The notes beneath the pieces are model-generated. The model saw only the letters and a program-made list of their open reading frames with translations. It was not told where the DNA came from and did not search any database. Made by a program: the position numbers and the translations under genes. Shown here piece by piece: positions 34,603 to 42,796 of a stretch of 64,000 nucleotides of DNA. Every line of letters starts with the position of its first letter. Within the stretch, counting starts at the first letter, position 1. This DNA is from Trebonia sp963785645 (GTDB taxonomy: Bacteria; Actinomycetota; Actinomycetes; Streptosporangiales; Streptosporangiaceae): contig CAWAWG010000018.1 in the NCBI GenBank assembly GCA_963785645.1, forward strand, positions 1 through 64,000, given 5' to 3'.

Positions 34603-36100
34603 CGGCTTTCCTCCTTCTTGCCGTCGCGGGGCGCCCAGCCGCGGGTGCCCTGGGCGAGGGTGCGGCTCTCGCCGGCCGGGACGGGCCGCCGGGGGCGGCG
34701 GACGCCTGGTGGGCGAGGATCGCGGCGAGGTCCCCGTCGGCGAACCGCCCTGAGGCGGCGGCCTGCCCGAGTGCCCGGTCCACCGGTTCCGTCCCGTGCA
34801 GGGCGGCCATCTGGACGGCCCGGGTCATCTTGGACCGGACCCGGGAGGCTCCGGCTGCGGCGGCCTCGGCCAGCCAGAGCCCGGCGCCGTCGCCGATGGA
34901 CAGGAACTCCGCCTCCGCCGCGGTGCGGGGCTTAGGCTCGCGGTTCAGCGCCCCGGGCGGGGCGGGCGGGTAGTGCGCCGCCTCCAGCCGCGGGCTGCCC
35001 GGCGAGGCGGCCAGGTGGCGGGCCGCCTCGGCCGGGCCTTCCGGGCCGGCGTGGGTGATCACGACCTGGCTCCCGTGCCGGCGGACGTGGACGACCTCGC
35101 CCGCGAGCTGGTGCGGGACCGAGTACTGGCCGCCCTCGAACGACACCAGCGACATCGCGTCGACCCTGCGGGTCACGCCCAGCGCCGCGGTGAACGGGCG
35201 GCCGGCACCGGGTGAAGGCGGGGCCGCTCGTCGGCGAGCATCTCCGCCGGGGCCCGCCGGGTGACCCGGTGCGGGCGGGCGTTGACCTGCTCGCAGAACG
35301 CCGCGCAGGCCGCCTCGAGAGCCGCGAAGCTGCCGTACTCGCCGAGCAGGTTAGCGGCCGTCGGGACAAGGTCGGCCTTGGCCAGCTTCACGGTGGACTC
35401 CGACCCGCCCTTGGACGCCGGGTCGTAAGGCACGCAGGTCGCGACCGTCAGCCCGTAATGGCGGCCGAACTCCACCGCCCCGGGGTTCCGCACCGGGATC
35501 CCGGCCACGTGCTCGACAGTGACCGTCTTCTCGTTGTCGGTCAGCAGGTAGGCCGGCACCGCCGGCCCGCCGCAGCGCGACGTCGACGGCGGCCCAGACC
35601 GAGGCCTGGGTCTTGTCCAGGATCGGGAGCACGACCCGGAACCTCGACCAGGCCAGCCACAGGCAGAACAGCACCGTCGCCGCCCCGGCGACCTCCGGCC
35701 CGTCGCCGAAGTCGTACTGCGCCCACATCCCCGGCTCAGGGATCCAGGGCCGGAACACCCGCCGCCGCCCCGAGTGCCAGGCCCTCTTCAGCCGCGCGAC
35801 CGCCCGCCGCGTCGTCCGCTCCGATCCCGCGAACCCCATCGCCGTGATCTTCTCGTGCGCCACGTCGGCCCGCACCTTGCCCTTGCTCCGCTCGACGAGC
35901 TCCTCCAGCTTCGGCAGGAACTCCTCGATGACGCTCCGCCGGGGCGACGCCGCGCCCGGCACCAGCCGCCCTTCCTCTCTCGCCCGCACATAGCGGGCTA
36001 CCGTGTGGTGCGAGCAGCCCGCGAGCTCGCCCGCGTCCCGCAGCGACCCCGTCAGGTCGTACGCCTCAAGGATGTTCATGATCTCCTCGGCACTCTTCAC
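34599..36100 (-). pseudogene. istA: IstA transposase, several frameshifts
   Basis: From GTG 36100 (GGGAAGGGG upstream) the frame encodes an N-terminal HTH (DLTGSLRDAGELAGCSHHTV, ARYVRARE) and RRVFRPWIPEPGMWAQYDFG with the first catalytic Asp. The frame shifts near 35560. PAYLLTDNEKTVTVEHVAG (second Asp), CVPYDPASKGGSESTVKLAK (Glu) and VTRRAPAEMLADERPRLHPV follow; another shift near 35180 leads to VTRRVDAMSLVSFEGGQYSV. A last shift near 34690 is needed to reach the stop at 34599. The repaired protein would be about 500 residues, normal for IstA. Confidence 0.9.
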
Positions 36101-36314
36101 TCGTCCCCTTCCCGGGAACCTGGTCCAGTTGGCACTGACCAGCAAAAACGGGAAGGGGCCCCCAGCCGGTAACCGGCGGGGAACGATCAGTTCGTGTCGG
36201 GCAGATCCCGTGGCCGCAGCCGGGCAGAACTCATGTCCGCCAGCGGGCCGCTATCTGGCCGTCTGCGGGCAGTCTCTCGCGACCGTCGTCAACGGGACAT
36301 GCCCCGCCTAGACC

Positions 36315-36497
36315 TCAGTTCCCGTCCGGCTCGTCGCCCTCGTTCAGGATGTCCAGGGCCGCATCCCAGAGCGACCGCCCGTCGGGCAGGTACCACTGGG
36401 TCGGCCCTTGAACAGCCACAGGCGCATCGGGCCAGCCAGACAGGTCCCAGATCCTCGTAACAAGACCGCTCGGAGAATAAAACGCCCCATCGGTCAT
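36315..36497 (-). CDS. Small hypothetical protein behind a palindromic operator
   Basis: The 60-residue product MTDGAFYSPSGLVTRIWDLS ends WYLPDGRSLWDAALDILNEG (plus DEPDGN). I use ATG 36497, which lies at the edge of a perfect 17-bp inverted repeat; an upstream in-frame ATG at 36539 would translate the palindrome itself. No family is recognised. It is the only non-IS gene in segment E. Because the strong operator covers the start, the gene is probably tightly repressed. Confidence 0.5.
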   Translation of the reverse strand: MTDGAFYSPSGLVTRIWDLSGWPDAPVAVQGPTQWYLPDGRSLWDAALDILNEGDEPDGN

Positions 36498-36539
36498 GTA
36501 CAGCAAATGTACGCGGCGACTTGTACATTTGCTGTACAT
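36496..36539 (-). promoter_or_regulatory. Perfect 17-bp inverted repeat, operator-like
   Basis: ATGTACAGCAAATGTAC (36496-36512) and its exact reverse complement (36523-36539) are separated by 10 bp. Each arm itself contains TGTAC twice. Arm centres are 27 bp apart. Such a structure suits a dimer-of-dimers repressor of the GntR type, but the partner is unknown. Confidence 0.65.
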
Positions 36540-36737
36540 TTCCCGCTCCGGCCACGAGATGGCACTGGCGCCCAGCCTCACCGGACAGCCTAGAAAGCGA
36601 AAATCCTAGCATGATTGGGGTCTCAGCAGCGGAAACACAGCGCTGCTGGGCCTGGCTCCCTATCCCGCGCCCCGAGGAACGTCCTCCACCAACGACGACG
36701 GAAGACAAGTAGGATGCGCACGCGAGCAGGTCGGCGG

Positions 36738-36759
36738 CGTGCCCGTTGCGCGCCCAATC
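36738..36759 (+). repeat. 11-bp tandem arm-type repeat before att core 6
   Basis: CGTGCCCGTTG is followed by CGCGCCCAATC. The whole 115 bp from here to core 6 is similar to 17696-17811 before core 3. Confidence 0.5.
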
Positions 36760-36853
36760 GGACGGCGCACCGGGGTAGTTCATGGTCACTCACGGACAAG
36801 CGGGCACGCCAGCGACCCGCATCAGCGCTGGTCAGCAGCACCGTACCCGAAGC

Positions 36854-36893
36854 CTTCCAAGCTGGTCATGCGGGTTCGATTCCCGTCATCCGC
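36854..36893 (+). repeat. att core copy 6 (right boundary)
   Basis: It matches the tRNA-Gly 3' end over 40 nt. The last base differs, and CCGTCATCCGCTCC is partly duplicated just downstream, giving a short stutter of the core end. This is the last copy in the window, so the composite island probably spans 5185 to here. Confidence 0.88.
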
Positions 36894-36922
36894 ACCGTCA
36901 TCCGCTCCGATCAGCTCAGAGC

Positions 36923-37345
36923 TCACAGGCTGTTTGGATGTGCTCTAAGGCCGATGACTTCCACCAAGGCTTCCGCGCCCTTGAAGTCGTCCGGGTTCGC
37001 GGTATACAGCGGGAGCTCGTTACTGGCCGCCGTGGCGGCGATCATCAGGTCCGAGGCGCGCTTACGCGGCTCGCGCCCGGACGCCCGGACCGCCGCGCAG
37101 ATCTGACCGAAGAGCCGGGCGGCACCCTGGTCATACGGGAGCGGGTCGAAGGTCGCCTCAACGTGCTGCAGCACGGCGACGCGCCCGGCGCGCTTCACCG
37201 GATCGTCGGTCGCATGCGGACCGAAGGAAAGCTCACCCAGCGTGACCGCAGTTACCAGCATCATGCCGGGCAGTTCCGCCGGATCGTACAGCTTGAGCGT
37301 GGCAATTACGTTGGTGTCCACAACCGCCGCGTCATGCGATGTCAC
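36923..37345 (-). CDS. PIN-domain toxin (VapC-like)
   Basis: The 140-residue protein has AAVVDTNVIATL (first Asp), VTAVTLGELSFG (Glu), RKRASDLMIAATAASN (Asp) and LYTANPDDFKGA, the PIN active site. It is the same subfamily as the toxin at 18361, sharing KR-ADLMIAATA and LYT-NP-D. It overlaps the antitoxin gene by 4 bp and ends 30 bp from att core 6. It is expected to be a ribonuclease held in check by the partner encoded upstream. Confidence 0.87.
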   Translation of the reverse strand: MTSHDAAVVDTNVIATLKLYDPAELPGMMLVTAVTLGELSFGPHATDDPVKRAGRVAVLQHVEATFDPLPYDQGAARLFGQICAAVRASGREPRKRASDLMIAATAASNELPLYTANPDDFKGAEALVEVIGLRAHPNSL

Positions 37346-37629
37346 AGCCCGGTCCCGTCGAACGGGTCACGGACTTCCTGATCTGCGAAATCCTCCAGAT
37401 CGGCACGCAGTTCGTCCGCGTCGATGACCGGAGCTGTCGCGAAGATCGCGAGCACCTCATCCTTAGGTACCGCCCGGCGGCGCCTGATCGGGATCATCCG
37501 CGCGAGCGGCTCCCCGTTGAGAGTCAGCGTGTATGACCGCCCCTGCCGCAGGCCGCGCGTCACCGAACCCGAGTCCGCGACGAACTGACGGACGCTGATA
37601 TCCGTCGAACGGTCATCAGGAGCTGCCAT
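37342..37629 (-). CDS. Phd/YefM-like antitoxin
   Basis: The 95-residue protein from ATG 37629 contains DISVRQFVADSGSVTRGLRQ, GRSYTLTLNGEPLARMIPIR and an acidic tail (DELRADLEDFADQEVRDPFD). The beta-strand pattern and RRRR before the tail match the antitoxin at 18105. A TATGCT hexamer (37635-37640, minus strand) sits just 5 bp before the ATG, so the start could be leaderless or the promoter may lie further back. Confidence 0.8.
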   Translation of the reverse strand: MAAPDDRSTDISVRQFVADSGSVTRGLRQGRSYTLTLNGEPLARMIPIRRRRAVPKDEVLAIFATAPVIDADELRADLEDFADQEVRDPFDGTGL

Positions 37630-37645
37630 ATCTGAAGCATACCCT

Positions 37646-37665
37646 GCCGTACCACGCCGTACCAC
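37646..37665 (-). promoter_or_regulatory. 10-bp direct repeat upstream of the antitoxin
   Basis: GCCGTACCAC is repeated immediately (37646-37655, 37656-37665), 17-36 bp before the antitoxin ATG. It is probably the antitoxin's operator; it differs from the palindrome used by the first PIN pair. Confidence 0.5.
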
Positions 37666-37825
37666 GGCTGCGTTCATAGGATATTCCCTGCCGGTCGTTG
37701 CCCATAGCGCCTCCAGCGGCGGACGCCGTGTTGGGCACGCTAGCGATCGGGTCTGACATTGCGGGCGACACCCTCCGTTCCCCATCCTCCGGCGGGAATC
37801 GCAGACTCCAGGATGGACGCCTGAA

Positions 37826-37950
37826 AGGCTTCTTGCATGGACCTCGGCGGCGCGGGTCCGACCGGGAACAGCCCGATGTCGTCGACGAGGTTCTCGTGCG
37901 GCTGGTCTATCCCAGAGTCCGCAGGGCGGCCTGGGCGGGCGCGGTACGGC
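37826..37950 (-). pseudogene. Scrap of an istB gene with internal deletion
   Basis: The minus strand reads IDQPHENLV joined directly to DDIGLFPVG. These match two separated parts of IstB (EWVGRHENLVV before Walker A and VVDDIGLLPV at Walker B), so about 70 codons are missing. The block 37787-37823 just beside it resembles 15145-15183. Both show that mobile-element debris extends a little past att core 6. Confidence 0.6.
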
Positions 37951-37969
37951 ATGTCACCATGGAGGCGTT

Positions 37970-38875
37970 ATGACAACACCAGAGCTGCCTGCCGGGGTCA
38001 CCCAGACTGCCGTACTCACCTGCTACGCGCGCGCACAGGAATCACGCGGCGACAGCCCGCTGTTCCAGGACCCGCTCGCCCGCCACTTCGTGTCGGCGGC
38101 AACCGGAGTTGACGGTGCGCCCGGCTCCCAGCTTCCAGCACTGGGACCGGCCCGCGACGACGGATCCTCGGCGCTCTGGAACAGCCTGCACTGGACTTTC
38201 GCCGGCCGCACGCCGTTCTTCGACCAGCAGGTCACGGACGCGGTCGGGCAAGGGGTACGCCAGGTGGTCCTCCTGGCGGCAGGCATGGACTGCCGGGCCT
38301 ACCGGCTGGCCCTCCCGGCCGGGACCGTCGTCTACGAACTCGACCTTCGGCCGCTGCTTGCCTTCAAGGACCAGGTCCTGGCCGCTCACGGCGCGGACCC
38401 GGCGGCCCGCCGCGTCGTGGTCCCCGCCGACCTGAGCGGGGACTGGGCGGCCTTGCTGACCGCGGCGGGCTTCGACCCGCATCGCCCGGTCACCTGGATG
38501 GCGGAAGGGCTAACTCCCTACATCACCACCGCGGAAGGCGACGCGCTGATCTCGGCCATCACGTCCATGTCGGTGCCAGGCAGCACCCTGGCCCTCGACT
38601 ACTACAGCCGCCACCCGCGCATGGACGACGTGGAGCTCGGTGACGACGGCGAACGGGCCACGTGGCAGCTGTTCGTCAACGCCGCCCGCCAGGACTCGCC
38701 CCGCGCCCCGGGCACCTGGCTGACCGCTCACGGCTGGGACTTCAGCCACCGTGACCTCTGCGACGAGGTAAGCCGGCTTGGGCTCCCCAGGCCTCCCCTG
38801 TTCGACGGTCACGGCCCGGACGCGCTCCGGTGCTGGCTAGTCTCCGCCTCCATGCCCGGCACCGCCACCCCCTAG
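37970..38875 (+). CDS. Class I methyltransferase, leucine carboxyl methyltransferase (PPM1) type
   Basis: The 301-residue protein has VTQTAVLTCYARAQES, FQDPLARHFVSAA, VRQVVLLAAGMDCRAYRLAL (SAM-binding strand and glycine motif), TVVYELDLRPLLAFK (acidic residue at the end of beta 2) and VTWMAEGLTPYI (motif IV). This is the actinomycete O-methyltransferase family (TIGR00027-like) whose members often act in secondary metabolism. GGAGG lies 6 bp before ATG 37970. It is cytosolic, its substrate is unknown, and it appears monocistronic. Confidence 0.88.
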   Translation: MTTPELPAGVTQTAVLTCYARAQESRGDSPLFQDPLARHFVSAATGVDGAPGSQLPALGPARDDGSSALWNSLHWTFAGRTPFFDQQVTDAVGQGVRQVVLLAAGMDCRAYRLALPAGTVVYELDLRPLLAFKDQVLAAHGADPAARRVVVPADLSGDWAALLTAAGFDPHRPVTWMAEGLTPYITTAEGDALISAITSMSVPGSTLALDYYSRHPRMDDVELGDDGERATWQLFVNAARQDSPRAPGTWLTAHGWDFSHRDLCDEVSRLGLPRPPLFDGHGPDALRCWLVSASMPGTATP

Positions 38876-39010
38876 GCGACCCCGCACGCCTACTCGGCAG
38901 GTCAGCGAGGTCTTCGCGCAAGCATCTCAGGGTGGGCCGCGCCCGCCTTGCCATGGTTGGCCTCAGATGCTGCCCGCTTCTGCCTGGTCCCAATGTCATA
39001 GCATCGGTGC

Positions 39011-39195
39011 CCGTGAACCTAGCGGGACGAGGAACGTGGCCGCCGATGCTGTGGATCGACGGCGGGCAAGGCGCAGGAAAGACGACCCTGTCGTGGCACC
39101 TGTCCCGGGCGAACGACCTTCCGCTGCACCGGGTCGACTTGTGGACCTACGATCACCAAACCCGGATGCCGACCCGGCGTGGTGGCTGGTCTTAG
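39011..39195 (+). pseudogene. N-terminal fragment of a P-loop nucleotide kinase-like gene
   Basis: The frame reads LWIDGGQGAGKTTLSWHLSR with a Walker A motif GxxGAGKTT, then ANDLPLHRVDLWTYDHQTRM and stops. The adjacent frame continues for a short stretch (NPDADPAWWLVLGAP), so a frameshift plus truncation is likely. The Walker B and lid regions are absent. It is similar to small AAA/uridine-kinase-like proteins. Confidence 0.6.
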
Positions 39196-39214
39196 GAGCT
39201 CCGGACGGGCCAAA

Positions 39215-39991
39215 TCAGGAGCCGTCGCGGAAATCGGCGAGGCGCTCGGACAGGAATCGGATCTCGTCGAAGGTCACCCTGCATCCTTCGCCGGTCGGCG
39301 ACTGGCCCTCGAAGCCGATCTTGTCGCGCGATGTCTCGTCATCCAGAACGAAGACGCGGATCATCTGCCAGGTCGCACCATCGAGCGAGGCGTGGTAGGC
39401 GTAGACCCGGTCAACACGGGAGACCCGCAGCCACACCGACCGGCCGCGCACCGCGAAAGCGTTCGCGTCGTCGGAGACGCCGCGGCAGACGACGGAGACG
39501 ACCATGGGCTCGCCCGCCGGCGAGAACTCGAAGCACAGCTTGCCCCAGCGCCGCTCATCGAGCCAGAGCAGGAGCACCCCGGCGTCGAAGGTCGAGACGA
39601 AGTCCACGGTGACCCGAGCGCTGAACTGGAAGTCTCCCTTCGGCGCGTCACCGAGCAACGTCACCGCGTTGAGCATGGACTCCGCGTTCAGCGCGGCCCC
39701 CGCGCCCGCGTCAGCGGAGCCGTTACCCGGGTCAATGAAGATGTCAGAGTGCGGTTGCGCCGACACCTGCACGGCGCCGACCGCCTCATCGACCCGCCAG
39801 AGCCCTGCCGATGAGGGCACAAGCGGAAACGGCACACCGGAAACCAGCAATTGGTTAGCCACGGCACAGGACAGTACAGCCTCGTCGGCCGGGGGACGTA
39901 GGTTGCCCGCGATTGACGGCGCTACGGCGAGCAGCCAGGCTTCAAATCGCGCCCAAATGGGCTCTACGTCCTGCGGAACAAGCATCGCCAT
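39215..39991 (-). CDS. DUF1349-like concanavalin-fold protein
   Basis: The 258-residue protein contains VSAQPHSDIFIDPGNGSADA, FSARVTVDFVSTFDAGVLLL, WLDERRWGKLCFEFSPAGEP, VSVVCRGVSDDANAFAV and VWLRVSRVDRVYAYHASLDG. That is the beta-sandwich pattern of DUF1349 proteins, probably a carbohydrate-binding lectin-like fold. The first 50 residues (VEPIWARFEAWLLAVAPSIA) look like the opening of a SMI1/KNR4-type domain and may be a fusion or a remnant. No signal peptide is seen. Start ATG 39991; MLVPQ at the next ATG is equally possible. Confidence 0.7.
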   Translation of the reverse strand: MAMLVPQDVEPIWARFEAWLLAVAPSIAGNLRPPADEAVLSCAVANQLLVSGVPFPLVPSSAGLWRVDEAVGAVQVSAQPHSDIFIDPGNGSADAGAGAALNAESMLNAVTLLGDAPKGDFQFSARVTVDFVSTFDAGVLLLWLDERRWGKLCFEFSPAGEPMVVSVVCRGVSDDANAFAVRGRSVWLRVSRVDRVYAYHASLDGATWQMIRVFVLDDETSRDKIGFEGQSPTGEGCRVTFDEIRFLSERLADFRDGS

Positions 39992-40402
39992 AACCTATCA
40001 AGCCGCCTCGCTCAGCGTCGTCCAGGCAGCCACCGGCCGAGACGCAAAACGTTCCCGCATGGATGCCGGCGGCTGCGACGTGCCCGGCGATCCGCACCTG
40101 CACCTTGGGCCGGGATTCAGAAGTTCGTCCCGTGGAGCAGGTTGCCGATTCCGTTCGTGGTGAACTGATGTCTGGTGCGCGCGGCGATGGCTCGCGCGGT
40201 GAGGCCGCTGTCGCTCATCGGCGCCGTGCACGAACGTCATGCGACCGGGGATGCCGGGCGGCCTAGATCCCTGGAGCAGCCGGGACAGCCCCGGCATCTG
40301 CCCTCCAGCCTGTTGTTTTCCCGACAAGGTACCGCGGCAGACCGGGACGGCACCGCGGTCGATCACGGAACGAGTTCGCGTTTTAAGTCCCGATCAGCTG
40401 TT

Positions 40403-40429
40403 TATACTGACAGTAGTTGAATAACTACT
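40403..40429 (+). promoter_or_regulatory. Promoter -10 and palindrome upstream of the lipase
   Basis: TATACT (40403-40408) is a good -10 hexamer in an AT-rich patch. AGTAGTT-GAAT-AACTACT (40412-40429) is a perfect 7-bp inverted repeat over the likely transcription start, suggesting a repressor site. The rest of the gap 39992-40452 has no gene I can support. Confidence 0.5.
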
Positions 40430-40452
40430 TGAAGTTACATCTGGAGGTCCCG

Positions 40453-40512
40453 ATGAAAGCAGCCCGATCTGTCCTTGAACCGGCAACGCTGGCCGCCCGC
40501 AGGCATCGCTGA
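40453..40512 (+). CDS. 19-residue leader peptide coupled to the lipase
   Basis: A short frame with an excellent ribosome binding site (CTGGAGG, 6 bp before ATG 40453) encodes MKAARSVLEPATLAARRHR. Its stop overlaps the lipase ATG (TGATG). The lipase has no ribosome binding site of its own, so translation is probably coupled. Alternatively a frameshift has separated the true N terminus of the lipase. Confidence 0.45.
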   Translation: MKAARSVLEPATLAARRHR

Positions 40513-41702
40513 TGATGACCCTGGCGGCGTTCGCCTCCATCGACGCGGACCCGGTGCCCGGCGGCTCCAGGCGTACTCACCAGCAGGCTATCCTCGCCGA
40601 CCTGGGGCAGGCACTGCGCCAGGCGGCCGCAACCTGGTCCCCGGCATGGGTCGGCCTGAGCCAGGACGACAGCGCCAACATGGTCTACATCGCGGGCAAC
40701 TCGGCCGTCGACGGTCAGTACGCCGTGGTGATCCGCGGCACCGACTTCAACATGTTGACCGACGACATCGAGGACTTCGACGTCGATAACGCGGTGCCGT
40801 TCCCGGTCGGAGGCAGCGTCGTCCACATAGCCGAGGGCACCTCCAAGGCACACAACCTGCTCATCGAGGCCGTTGGCAGTAGCGGGCGCACGCTCCTGGA
40901 GGAACTCACCAGCCACGTGGGCGACGGCGCAGGCAGCACGATCTTCGTCACCGGTCACAGCCTCGGGGGCGCGTTGGCAACGACGGTCGCGCTCTACCTG
41001 CAGGCCGCACTGCCGAAGGCCCGGTTCCAGGTTTACACCTTCGCGGCGCCGACCGCCGGCCTGACCGACTTCGCCGACCAGTACGACCGCACCTTTCCCA
41101 GGAACGACCCCGGCGCCAACTCGGCCTGGCGCGCCTACAACGCCTGGGACGTGATCCCCCAGGCGTGGCAGGCGAGCACGCTCGGCCAGATCCTCTCCTG
41201 GTACCCGTCACCCGGGCCGAGCCAGCCCTGGTGGGTCAACCTCGTCCTCCAGTTCATCACCAGGCTGCCAGGAAACCTCCATTACCAGCAGCCCACCACG
41301 AATGTGCACCAGCTCAACAACCCCTCGTGGCCGGAGGCGCTCAGAGATCCCCAGGCTGACTTTCTCTCTCAGGTCGCCTTCCAGCACGACTGCAACACCT
41401 ACCTGACGCTGCTTCGGGCTCCCAACGTGGGCGTGTTCTCCAGCATCACGCCCAACTGGGCGAGCCGCGGCACGGACCCGATCACCCTGACCGTGAGCGG
41501 ACTGGGCTTCAGCAGGCAGTCCACGGTGTCGTTCACCAACAGCGGCATCGCGGTCCAGTCCACCGTCGTCGAAGACCAGAGCAAGCTGACAGTTACGGCG
41601 TCCGTCGCGGACCGCGCCCCGTTGGGGGCTTGCGACGTGATCGTTACCTCGGGGAGCGGCAACCGCATCCCAGGCGGCTCCGGATCCTTCATGGTGCTCT
41701 GA
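40512..41702 (+). CDS. Class 3-type lipase with C-terminal IPT/TIG domain
   Basis: The 396-residue protein has an alpha/beta-hydrolase core. YAVVIRGTDFNMLTDDIEDF resembles the early strand of fungal-type class 3 lipases, TIFVTGHSLGGALATTVALY carries the nucleophile elbow GHSLG, and VYTFAAPTAG precedes the Asp region. NAWDVIPQAWQ and NLHYQQP are consistent with the acid and His regions. Residues ~305-396 (FSSITPNWASRGTDPITLTV ... GLGFSRQSTVSF) form an IPT/TIG beta-sandwich. No signal peptide is seen at this start. It would hydrolyse acylglycerols or other esters. Confidence 0.8.
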   Translation: MMTLAAFASIDADPVPGGSRRTHQQAILADLGQALRQAAATWSPAWVGLSQDDSANMVYIAGNSAVDGQYAVVIRGTDFNMLTDDIEDFDVDNAVPFPVGGSVVHIAEGTSKAHNLLIEAVGSSGRTLLEELTSHVGDGAGSTIFVTGHSLGGALATTVALYLQAALPKARFQVYTFAAPTAGLTDFADQYDRTFPRNDPGANSAWRAYNAWDVIPQAWQASTLGQILSWYPSPGPSQPWWVNLVLQFITRLPGNLHYQQPTTNVHQLNNPSWPEALRDPQADFLSQVAFQHDCNTYLTLLRAPNVGVFSSITPNWASRGTDPITLTVSGLGFSRQSTVSFTNSGIAVQSTVVEDQSKLTVTASVADRAPLGACDVIVTSGSGNRIPGGSGSFMVL

Positions 41703-41740
41703 CCGCTTGACGTGTTCTGACCGCTTGACGACCCAAGTTT

Positions 41741-41771
41741 GCCGGGGGCCGGTACGACCACGGCCCCCGGC
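41741..41771. terminator. 11-bp GC stem-loop after the lipase
   Basis: GCCGGGGGCCG (41741-41751) and CGGCCCCCGGC (41761-41771) pair perfectly around a 9-nt loop, 38 bp past the lipase stop and beyond the end of the convergent pseudogene. It may serve both strands. Confidence 0.7.
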
Positions 41772-41858
41772 AGAACCGAGAAGGATCAGGGAGGACTACC
41801 GCCGCCGCGCTGCAGGCCGGGCTCTTAGGCGAGCGGGCGCAGGCGGTCGGGCTGGGGC

Positions 41859-42784
41859 TCAGCCGCCGCTGTAGGGGTTGGCGGGAGGGGCGGCGTAGCC
41901 GGCGACCGCCTCGTACACGGCGGTGCCGCCATCGCTTGAGTTTTGCTCGAGCACGGCACCGGTGCTGGGGCTTTCGAAAGTTGTGAAGCGCTCGTCGCTG
42001 TCGCGTCGGCTGATCTCGATGGCCGGCCGGCCCGGCCTTGTCCGTGATGCCGGTCTTGACCGCTACCCCGGACGTAGCCGCGAGCACCTTGTACATGGCC
42101 GCGCGCAGGGCCGGGCTGAGCAGCGGGTTCCACAGCCAGTTGGTGGCCTCCTGGAAAACCAGGTCGTCGGAGGTCGCCCCGCTGATCGTCTCGCTCTGCA
42201 CGCCCTCCTCATCGTCCGCCCCGGCCTGTGCCCCCTGGCTGATCAGCAGGGCGCGCAGTTTCGCGGGGTTCGTGGGCCAGGCGGCGAACTCGGCCCGGGT
42301 AGGCGACCAGTGCTTAGCGACGGGAGACTCGCTGGGCACGTTGCTGCCGTGCTGGTAGGCCTGGTCGACGTGACTGTAGCTCCAGACGTCACCGGTGAGG
42401 CCGTCGAACACGGTCGTCCGCTGGATAGTACCCGTCGTTCTCGGTGAGTGCGATATACCGGTCAAGCACCCGCTCTGCGTGCGCGCCCGGCAGCCACGCT
42501 GAACTGGTCAAGGACCTGCGCGGCGGTCAGATTGATGCGGGTCGGGGCAGCGTGGCCGGGGGCTGCGCGTGGCCCGCGGCAGATGGCCCGACGCGGGTGA
42601 CAACCATAGCGGCCACCACGGCCGCGGCGGCGACGCTGGTCGTGGCGATGCTCAGGATGCGGGTGTTCCTGACCCGGCGGTAGTGCCTGGTGACGATGCC
42701 GGCGGTGATGGCGCAGGGCGCGCCCAGGTCGTCCGTGGCGCGGTGCAGCAGCTCACGCAGGACATCCTCATCGGTCTTAGGCAT
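41859..42784 (-). pseudogene. CU044_5270-family membrane protein partner of the sigma factor, frameshifted
   Basis: The start at 42784 encodes a cytosolic stub (MPKTDEDVLRELLHRATDDL) and one membrane helix (ILSIATTSVAAAAVVAAMVV). Frames then change near 42520 and 42430, after which DGLTGDVWSYSHVDQAYQHG, LRALLISQGAQAGADDEEGV and SPALRAAMYKVLAATSGVAV follow. A last shift near 42030 leads to SRRDSDERFTTFESPSTGAV and the stop at 41859. Repaired, it would be about 300 residues. Such genes regularly follow SigE-type ECF sigma factors in actinomycetes and may act as their anti-sigma or sensor. It starts 12 bp after the sigma gene. Confidence 0.75.
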
Positions 42785-42796
42785 GCGGATTCCCTT

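Larger units (their letters stand above)
33471..36299 (-). mobile_element. IS21-family element, decayed
   Basis: It encodes istA, a small middle gene and istB on the minus strand, the IS21 order. The 60-80 bp ends are inverted and share several repeats: left GGCGGTCATGAGAGGTGCCG, right (reverse complement) GGCGGACATGAGTTCTGCCC, each followed by GGATCTGCCC or GATCTGCCC. Both outermost ends begin TGTC. No target duplication was recognised. Frameshifts in istA and istB suggest it can no longer transpose. Confidence 0.8.

Noticed and set aside
16726..36893. Additional tRNA-Gly genes at each att core
   Set aside because: Only the last 41 nt are present; the acceptor 5' strand, D arm and 5' anticodon strand are missing at all five downstream copies.
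37837..38112. Plus-strand open frame before the methyltransferase
   Set aside because: It is antisense to the istB scrap and overlaps the start of a clear methyltransferase gene.
40240..40310. Imperfect inverted repeat (GATGCCGGG ... CCCCGGCATC)
   Set aside because: The arms are short and far apart in GC-rich DNA; chance is likely.
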